From: Chrysomallon squamiferum
Taxonomy: Eukaryota; Mollusca; Gastropoda; Neomphalida; Peltospiridae
Direction: 5' to 3'
Assembly: GCA_012295275.1 (NCBI GenBank)
Contig: CM022668.1
Location: forward strand, 16,085,891-16,149,890
Length of the DNA: 64,000 bases
Shown: positions 51,901 to 61,645 of the stretch, in pieces
How positions within the stretch are numbered: the stretch's first letter is position 1
How the letters are laid out: each line of letters opens with the position of its first letter
Position numbers and translations under genes: made by a program
Notes under the pieces: model-generated
Databases searched by the model: none
The model's input: the letters and a program-made list of their open reading frames with translations, nothing else
Told to the model about the DNA's origin: nothing

Positions 51901-52437
51901 TAGCAGATTTTCTAGCTCTTTCTTTGTTAAATCTAATCAGAAAATTTTGAAAGAAAATACCTTTTACTTATTTTTGGCTTTGCTGATGTTTTCATCACCA
52001 GCGACTTTGTTTTTGATAACTGCAGAAAAATGATATAACTTACAAAAATAATTAAAATATTCATGAATTATTAAATATAAAAATATTAGCAATTCTTTCT
52101 AAACCATGGAATGTTTCAAAATACAAACACAGCTAAAATGCTGTTAAAAGAAAGTAACTAAGTAAATAGTTAAAACCACCCATATATCAATTTTATTTAT
52201 TTTAATGTCATAATTATAACATGATACAAAATTTAATATTGTTTGTTACAGATAAGAAAGATTTTTGTTAAGCCCATTAATTCAATTCAGATGTGCAAAA
52301 TAAGAAACTACTATCTAAGATATAAAAAATTATAAAACAGACACATCTTAAATGTACACAATCTAAATTTCAAAAATATATTCCACCTTTGGTTTTCCAG
52401 TTGGTGCTGTTGTTCCTTTCTTAGGCTTTCCAGACAT
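42979..52437 (-). CDS. CCDC14: CCDC14, centriolar-satellite coiled-coil protein
   Basis: Minus-strand coding exons in order: 52437-52387, 52019-51961, 51543-51368, 50798-50691, 50241-48179, 47864-47747, 47072-46943, 46420-46338, 45761-45604, 45135-44942, 44678-44550, 43849-42979. All use GT-AG, phases agree, and the total is 4140 nt (1379 residues). The start MSGKPKKGTTAP is the first ATG of an exon whose acceptor is at 52508-52510, so a non-coding first exon lies upstream. Conserved blocks: YSLYSSESE to IDRCSELLYHLLDRKK (residues about 63-95); IPEKDV near 185; LLQPLRNENIQL and LNQQLRERE (about 890-920); ENSILEIALKQRDHEIHRLE (about 1020-1045); C-terminal FREGIAALDANIAKVQ, matching human FRNGLAALDANIARLQ. 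Residues about 820-1090 are coiled coil. In vertebrates CCDC14 sits at centriolar satellites with KIAA0753 and PCM1. It is longer than the human protein (about 950) because of the 2063-nt exon, which carries a tandem repeat. Confidence 0.9.
44047..44306 (+). mobile_element. Second Tigger7/MER44-like MITE copy, in CCDC14 intron
   Basis: Lies in the last intron of CCDC14. Ends GGGATTTCAACCTG before TA (44307-44308). It carries AAATGTCTTGG, AAGTGTTTCAGATTTT, AGGTTCTAAGTCTAATCACGA and TTTCTGCTGATCAGAAA in the same order as the copy at 34210. The left terminus is eroded. Confidence 0.65.
44879..44965 (-). repeat. Threefold tandem copy of a CCDC14 5' splice site
   Basis: On the minus strand CTAGAGCAACTAGTACA|GTAAG, then TAAAATA, is repeated with 29- and 28-bp spacing. 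Junctions lie at 44942|44941, 44913|44912 and 44885|44884. The first is the one whose phase fits the next exon (LEQLVQ joined to TLKDGVEG). Using the second or third would read into TAA within one codon after the first junction. Confidence 0.9.
49420..49850 (-). repeat. CCDC14: Tandem protein repeat inside CCDC14 exon 5
   Basis: Five units of about 25-31 residues follow the pattern xRRxxDxxxFxxxxxRExxxxKxExVKED: ARREKDVASVQRFTKRE, ARRENDAADFKQYMNRG, VGRESNITNFQCSTKRE, MRRKSDVVHFEHCLDEE and RRRSDIADFQCYMHRES. I do not recall such a repeat in vertebrate CCDC14. Confidence 0.8.
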
Positions 52438-53935
52438 TTTAAAATTTTATTTATGTCATCTAATATCCCAAAGTTCTTGAAATATACTGCATTGTTGATC
52501 AAATCCTCTGAAATAAACAAAGAAAAACAATATATATATTGCACAATGAATGCATAATGTCAGCTACTGTTTAATATAAACAAGTATAAAGGTACATTTA
52601 ATAACATAATAAAAATATGATAGATTTCTCAAAAACTGCCAAAATTACAAATACTAAAATGTTATTCTATAGTCTCCTGGTCAAATATGGGTCAAAATTT
52701 TTAAGGAACATTGACTACTGTTCTATATTTTTGAATTTATTTTTTTAGCAGCTGTTCATTATTAGTACAAATATTATATAAATATTTACTTATAATTTAT
52801 TACACAATGTCAAAGTGGGGTGAGGTGTTTGATAGGTTTGTACTACTATTTTTAATTATCACTGTAGGAAAGATTTATTTTGTCATACTGTTCCTACTGG
52901 GCTTTAGTAGAAATACTGACAGAAATATGTGCTATACAGTTAGATGTACTCTTACTTCTGAGGGGCTGTAAACATATTATCTCATAATTTAAGGTACACA
53001 AAAAGAGCTATAAATTATCTCTTGAGAACATGAGAATAGGAAAAAAAAAAAAAAAAGAGATAGGTCATTTAGTTAAATAAAAAATAAAATACAAATAAAA
53101 ATAAAAACGTTATTAATAGAAGTTAGTATGTGAAAGTATTTCATAATTTTGTAAAATCGTTTTCTGGACAGCCAATGTTTTGTTATTACTAATGTAATTA
53201 TCATGAAATGATTATATAAATTTCAGTTTTCACTATTAAATAATGAAGTATTCAACCATATGGTGTTTATTACTGTAAGATTAAAAGCCTAAAGGCTAAA
53301 AGCATCCTGTCATATGGGATTCATCATTTCATGTCAATGTCATGATACTCATACTCTGGCAACCGTTTTATTTATTTATCGTTAAAAATAAACATAACAT
53401 TCTAATTTAAGACTACAGTCTACTTGTAATCATTAATAGAGATCCAGTGATAGGTTCTGTAACTATTTACTTGTGCAATAGACAGCATACGTTTATTCCA
53501 GAAAGTGAACGCTTATGGTCTGTTAACATTCACAATAAACCAACAAACACTGTCGCTATTTTTAAGTCAACGCAAGTTTCCAACTGATCAATGATTCAAT
53601 CTCAAATATTGTCTTTACAACATTAGGAAAAACATTTAAGCATTGGCAATACAAAAACCTACAGAATGCTTACTTTATGTTGCAAATCTGTTTGATTTTA
53701 ACACATCACAAAGAGATGCATCAAAATATCACGAAAAGTTGCATTAATCGCCTCTTGACCAAACAAAATTGGAACATCTCAGTGGAATAAGGGAACTTAC
53801 TCTTGTCTTTTTTTTTTCTTCCGTTTTAAATTACTCCCTATTGAACGTTTCAGTTTAGTTTTGCCTTTTCATCCTAGGTTCTTGTTTCTATTAAAATTCA
53901 ATAATATAAACAAGATATGCTACATGGATATATAA

Positions 53936-53980
<45 letters not shown>

Positions 53981-54211
53981 CTTTTTGTAAAAAAAAAAAA
54001 ATATCTGAATAATTATCAATAATCTTTATGATAAACTTAAGCATTTATACAACAGAATTAATAGCAATATTATTACATATTTATTTTATAATTTGAATAA
54101 TTTCATATACTTTAAAAGTATTGAAAATTAAATTCATTTTTGAAATATGTTTTATTATTATTATTATTATTACTATTCAGTCTATTGTATAATTATATAA
54201 TAATAATAATA

Positions 54212-54268
<57 letters not shown>

Positions 54269-54480
54269 TATTTATTTATTTTTTTTTCTGAATTAAAAAA
54301 CCATGAATAAAATAAAACCTTTCAGGAAAATATAATCAAGTCTAGCTGTATTCGACCTATTTATTTCCGCTAGAAATACGGAACTTACCGAAACATAATT
54401 AGCGTTCACAGCAACGAAGAAAATAAACAATAGTCCTATGCAATTATAATTTTGTTTGAAGACGGCTGCGTTTATATGGC
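52388..54480 (-). other. CCDC14: CCDC14 5' UTR exon and first intron
   Basis: The start-codon exon extends to 52507, giving 70 nt of 5' UTR. The 1.9-kb intron upstream is AT-rich, with (TA)n at 53937-53979 and (ATT)n at 54150-54283, and no other exon seen. A strong donor on the minus strand (TTTCG|GTAAGT, junction 54389|54388) marks the probable non-coding first exon. That exon would carry a short upstream frame starting MRHINAAVFKQN that stops just after the splice. Confidence 0.55.
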
Positions 54481-54498
54481 GCATACATCACTACAGAT
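54389..54498. promoter_or_regulatory. Bidirectional CCDC14-ADAM17 promoter
   Basis: Only 110 bp separate the inferred first CCDC14 donor (minus) from the ADAM17 start codon (plus). Both transcription starts must therefore lie within or overlap this stretch, which has GACGGCTGCG and ATGGCGCAT words and no TATA box that I could assign. Inferred from gene positions. Confidence 0.55.
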
Positions 54499-56713
54499 AT
54501 GATTACGTTATTTTGTGTATCAGTAATTATAGGACAGGCATTTATAAACGTTGCATTAGGTAAATCTGTCTGTTGCATACGTAATTTATAGACTGTTTAT
54601 GTATCTGATTTCAATATGAACTTTATTTCGATTTAACTTTACGATTGTGTGTTTTGTTTTAAATTCAGATGAATTTTAAATCAATAAAAATTAATAACAA
54701 TATGAGGGAACCATGTAGGGACTACGGAACTGCTATGGATTTATTATATTGCTGTCGAAATTGTTAATACTTTGAAATAATGATGCTGATATATTTTGTT
54801 TTAAAAATACTGTCAATAAGTGTTTGTTTACTCAATGTTTATTATATAATTTATTTATTTTAATTTTTGTTCGTTAAATGTGTCATTTAAGTTTTCAGTA
54901 TAAGATCTCATTTAATAAAGTTACGGAGTAAGAGGCTATGTGTAGCCAAATTTGATAATTTAATTGGTGGATGTCAGAATATTATTGCAGTAGAACAGTA
55001 TACAATTCAAGATCTTATAGTGTATCTAATTATATATCATGATTGATGACCCTAACAAGACAATAATAATAATAAAAAATAATAACAGTAAACTTTTTTT
55101 TAATAAAATGGGAGAGGCAACTTTATTAAGAATCCCATTGATACAGAAACCCCATTTTGCTGGCTATTTATATATTTTTTTTTCTTAAAGCTCATCTTTA
55201 TTTTAGTTTATATTTAGCTAATATTTAGCCATACCTAAAGTCATAAGCAGAATTAGTTTTTATGGGATAAATATCCTATTCTTCTATGCATTTAATTATT
55301 TTAATTTATAATCCATTTTTTAAATATTCTACATGTGAGTTTAATTAGAGGAAAAGCCTGAGACACTGGATCAATAACAGAATAGTTAACTATTTCCCAT
55401 TCCACCTACTATCCCTCATCTGTTTTATAAATGACTGCTGCACAAGTATTCCTGTCTGTGGGATGGTATTATAAAACACCACTTTCTGCTAGAATAGTTC
55501 CCTTCATGGTAGCAGAGGCTTTCCTCTTTCATTTACATCATCATTATAACCATAATTGTTTACAGACACCTAACAATTGTTAATAATAAAATATATTAAA
55601 CAACTATGTATTTATTCATAGACACCTAATCATTGTTAATAATAAAGTTCATTAAAGAGCTGTTTATATATTTCAGCTGACCTCAGCAGCAAGTTACACT
55701 ACTATGAGTTGATAAATCCTATCAACATTTACACTCGATCCAAGCGAAGTGTTGATGAAACCTCGGATACAGAGATTTTGACTAAAGAGTTTGTGTTTGC
55801 TGCATTTAACAGGCAAGTCATTTGTATGGTATATCTGTTAATGAACGTTTAAATTTCAGATATGCACAGACCCATGTATTATTTAAACTTAAATATAATA
55901 TCAGAGAAAAACATTGTTCAAAAGATTCATAAAATATATTAAAAAAAAACCTTTGTATATTTGTGTGTTTATGTGTATGCATGTTTATATATTTGTATAT
56001 ATGTTTGTATGTATGATTGTCTAAATGTGTGCATGTCTGTGTGTGTTTGTGTAAGTATGTATGTATGTATGTATGTATATTTTGTAATGTATATATGAAT
56101 GTATTTTATGTATGCATGTTTATTCTGTGTGTTAGAAATGTATACATACATCATAAAAGTGTAAACACACACACAAACACACACACACACACTTTTACTC
56201 CTTTATAAAAATATGTTGTTCAGATGTTTTTAAACTGCATTCTTTTTCCATTAACCTTCTTAATTAATTTATATTATATACTGTTTAGACTGTTTCTTTG
56301 AGCAATGAATTTAAAATTGACTGATGTTTGTTTTATTTTTTCAGAACTTTTGTTTGTCACATGCGTACAAGAACTGAAATCTTCGCTCCTGGTTTTAATA
56401 TAACAGTTATAGAAAAAAATGGACAATCAACCATAGCTCATCTCCAAGAGGGAAATTTTTATTCTGGAAAAGTGGATGGTAAATAATACAGCTAATATAT
56501 GCTATAAAAAAAGAAATATATATATATATATATAAAAATAAAATGGCAGAAACAACAATAACAATAATAATAATAATGATAATAGGAAGAATGTTTTGTT
56601 TTCATGATTTACTGTTTTGTTTTGTTTTTGAATTTTTTTAAAAACATTTATTTACTTACTTGCTCTGTTTATTTATTTATTTATTGTTATTTTTATTATT
56701 ATTATTGCTATTA

Positions 56714-56769
<56 letters not shown>

Positions 56770-56926
56770 GCTATTGCTATTATTATTATTATTATTATTA
56801 TTAATATTATGATTATGATTATTGTTATTATTATTGTTATATTAGTATTATTTATATTATTATTGTTATATTATATTATTTATATTATTATTATTGCTAT
56901 TATTATTATTATTATTATTGTTATTA

Positions 56927-56988
<62 letters not shown>

Positions 56989-59900
56989 GTTATTATTATT
57001 ATTATTATTATTATTAATTAGCTCTGTGGTGTGTTACTGTTTCCTCTAGGTGAGGCTGTTTCTGAAATACATGGATATTTTGAAAATAATGTGTTCACTG
57101 GGACAGTATCAGTTGCAAGTGAAATGTTTGTTATTGAGGTAAGTTTATTTTATTTAAATCAGATTGAAAATGAAATAACGAAAGTGTTTCATGAATATTT
57201 CTTAGAGGCATGTCAATTATTTCTCACAAATTCATACTTCATATTGTATAGAATTATGTATTCATGTCTTAAGCATGCAGTATATATGAATAAACAATTA
57301 CCCTCAGACACTCAGACACATACTTCAAAGAACTGTGTCTAATGAACTGTAAGTCAAACATTCTGAAATAAAAGGTTTATTCTAGTCATAACATATGGCA
57401 TTTTATGATCAAATGTTAATTTTAAATATTTAAATATTATTTAAAGCCAGCTTGGCGACATTTTACAAAAGAGGAGCTCAGGGAACTGCCTGACGGAAAC
57501 ATGATTGTATACAGGGGAAGTGACATGAAAATCACATTCGACAAAAAACAGGGTCCAGAAAGGTATTTTACAGTTTAAATGCAAATTTATTTTTAATTTC
57601 CTTTTAAGAGACTTAAAAATATCACCTAGAAACGTTTTTGCATATTTCTGAGTGACTCTTTTGTTAGTTACTGGCAGTTATTCTTTGCTAATAATAAAGT
57701 GTGAACAAGCTGTATAAATACATTTTGTAAAAAATTTCAGCCAAAATTTACTAATGATAAAGTATGCAAGTGAAATTTAATAATATAAATATATATATTC
57801 ACAGAAATAAATCAATAATGTGAAGTTTGATTTTATTATTTAAAACATTTTCAATAGATAATGTGTTGTTTTAATGTTCCAGTGTAGTATGTTTACATTT
57901 ATGGTATTTTTGTGTTTATAAACCTCTCACTTTCTCTTTCTCTCACTCACTGAAACGTGCACACATCCTCATATCTAGATATATTACCCCAAAACCAGTT
58001 AAAAGCAGTTTGTTTTGAATAGAACCATTGTTTACAGAATAAATACAAGTATACATTAACTACAGAAATGTATGATAAACACACAATTTTTTTGTTTCAG
58101 AGCGACATTTTGCGGAGATCATGAAGGCCACAAAGTTGAAACTGACCAGAAAAAATCTTATCTTCTCAGTCACCATGGTAGCAGTTGTTTTAGTTTCACT
58201 GAAAAATTAGGATCATTTAATATCTGAAGTTTTGTTTCATTTTGAAATTTACAAGGGTTATTTAACCACAATGATGGATTCAAGCTAGGCTTAGAAAAAT
58301 AAGCCAAAGTGACATTTTGTGATGTTGAAACGAGACTGTGAGACATTTCCAACATCATGATAAATCTTTACTAACAATAAAGTATGAAAGAGAAATTGTA
58401 ATTCTGTTTTTGTAAATCAGTAGTGTTACAAAATGTCATCTCAGGTATATTTTGTGTATTTCTAAGTAATATTTTAATTAACACTAAACTTTGTTCATTT
58501 TAAAGTAAAGCTGAATAAGATTTATGCTGCTGGTTTTTTCTTAAAGCTTGATGTTATTTTGTTTACAGTATAGGTAAAAGAGGGAGAAAAACAATTTACC
58601 AAAAGATACAGATTCTTGAGTCACAAAAAACTACATCTTCTGAAAAAAAAAAATAATAATAATACAAACTGGTATAAAAAATGACTTGATAATCATATTT
58701 AGCTAATTTGTATTGCCAACAAAGTTTGACTTTATTATTTTCAAACACACTGCAACAAATCATACTTTATGTCATTTATTTAAATCCAGAAACCAATTTC
58801 ATCCTAAAAGATATTACCAATTAATAAATAATTCAGAACAAGCACAATTAAAATTAATGTTTGTTTGAATATTTTTAATTTTGGTTTTAAAATCAGGTTC
58901 ACGCCCAAAGAGACAGACCCCAACAGGAAACACATGTCGACTGATTGTCGTAGCAGACTACAAGTTTTACGAACAGATGGGAAACAGCAATATCTACACA
59001 ACAGCATCATACATGGTGAGTTTTCTTTATTTTTAAAAAAGTATTATTCTTTTACTCAAAACTTTTATGAACTGTACAATAAAAATTGATACTAGTTAGG
59101 CTGGGATTCTGTTTACATGATTCCAGCATGATCCAAACCTTGCCAACAAAATTCAGGGTTTTCTTGGAGCCATTTTTTTTCCACCATTTTTGTTTCTTGT
59201 GTCATTTTTTGGTTTTCCATCCTACACCCTCATAGGGCAGAGCAGAGGTAGGAAGGTTCATTGAAAGAGCCAAGAGCCAGTTTTTTCTCTGTGTGTAATA
59301 TTTATACAAGGATGTTCAGCTATCTTGTAAATTATAATCAAATCTTTCGTTACTTATATTGTATTAAATTATTTAAAAACAAAAATATAATGATGACACC
59401 AAAATATAATAATATTATACAGCTAAGATATTATTATCTTAGCAGTTTTTTTTTTTTTTTTTTTTTACTGTTGTTAAATAGATTATCATTGTAAAATATA
59501 AGATGTTGTAAGAATTTATTTCTGTGAATTTTGCAGGCAGGAATAATTGAACGGGTTGATGCTATTTATAGAAGAACTGTGTGGAACTCAGCTGGACTTA
59601 CTGGATTGGGATTTCAGATCCAGCAAGTACGTACACTGACCTAGGGATGGATCTATGGTGGTAAAGGGATGGATTTAGGGTTTATAGTAAAGGGTGGATC
59701 TAGGAGTGATGGTAAAGATATGGATCTAGGGGTTGGAGTAAAGTGATTATGTCTTTATAAAAGATTTGGGTGGAATTCTGCTGGTCTCACTGATTTTGGA
59801 TTTCAGATTCAACATGTAAGTTGATTAATACAGGCTGTATCTTCAGCATTTAAGTAACGAAAAACAAGTTTTAAATTTCCGTATGTGTTTGATTTAAGAA

Positions 59901-61601
59901 ATAAAGATATATTCATATTTTTTATTGTCCAAAGTTCAGCACCTCACTGTGTTAAATTATCAAAATTCAGCATATTCAGAATGAAACACACAAACAAGAC
60001 TGCAGTATAAATCAAAAGGAAATTTAAAAAATGCACCCATTCTTTTTTTCCTTCTGCAGTAAGTTTGTACAAAGATAATGGTTTTTTTTCTTCTGTTTTA
60101 GATGATTATCAACAAATTTCCTACAGTACCAGCCGGCAGTTCTGTTCATTACAACATGCAGCGAACCACTGCCTGGACTCCATCAGCACTTCTTCAGGTC
60201 TGTCTGTCTGTCTGTCTGTCTGCAGAATATTTCAAACTAACTGAATGTAGTATATTTTAAATATTCTTGTACTGGTCTTACACTGTTGTAAAAGTAATAT
60301 TTAAGATAAATGTTGAAATGTCACTGAAACTGTTATCTGGGATTATATACAGGTTTTCATTGAAGAAATTTATTATTTATATTTTATATATTTATATATT
60401 TATATATTTATTTACTTATTTACTTGTTTATTTATTTATTTATTTACCTATTTACTTATTTACTTGTTTATTTTTTTTATTATATTCAGGCATTTAGCAA
60501 GGAGTCCTATTTCCAGTCATTCTGTCTGGCTCACTTGTTCACACATCAGTCATTCACAAACAACATTCTGGGACTGGCGTACATCGCATCCAAGAACCTC
60601 AATGCAGCAGGAGGAATCTGCTCACCAAGTTTGTACAAATAAAAATAATTCTTATAAAACAAAAACTAACTTACAGATATTGTTTTTGAATTAAAATAGC
60701 ATTCCGTTATTTAAAAAAAAAAAAAAAAAAAATTAATTTATATAAACAAATTTTAAAATTTATATGTGGTATGAGATCCATAGAATAATTTATTATTATT
60801 AAAGTATTTGCAACATCACCTCAAGAAGAAATTTAAAGAAAAATTAATTTATAAAAAAAAATTAAAACTTTATATGTGGTATATGATCTATAGAATATTT
60901 ATTATTATTAAAGTATTTGCAACATCACCTCATGATTCTTTCAGTAAGAAATTTAAAGAAAATATGTCTTTGTATATCTGTCAGACCCATTGCTAGCCTT
61001 AAAATCTAAAAATAAACAATACATTATTATATTACACACTATGAACAGTAACTATGACGTTACCTGTTTAAAACACATTATTATGTAATAACAAAAACAA
61101 ATTTAACTGTTATTTATATACTTATAAAATATTTCTTACTTTACAGAAAATTTAAGAAAGTGTAGCAATCTTATATAAATTTTTTTACTGTACTGGAAAT
61201 TTAACAAACTGTTGTATTCTGCAGATTCAAATACAGGCTGGAGCAGTTCAATGAATTACGCTGGAGAAACAGTTTTAACTCAACAAGCTGACTTAGTCAC
61301 TGCTCACGGTTAGTCTCATTTCATTGGTTGATTAATTTGTTATTATTAAAGTAATAGTTTGTATTTGATTGTAGAATAATTAATTGAGAGTTATAAAATA
61401 TGATTTTAAAAATAAATTTATTGAACAAGCTCTTTTGTGGACTGAATATACCTCATTAGAAACATGTTAGAAATTGATTTAATAACTGATGAAATATTTG
61501 AAGTACCTATAATTCTTTGTTTGAATGAGATCAAAGATTTCTATTTCTCAGCCAGTTTGTTGTGTTGTTATGTTGGTTTGATTAAATGTAAATTGAAACA
61601 T

Positions 61602-61645
<44 letters not shown>

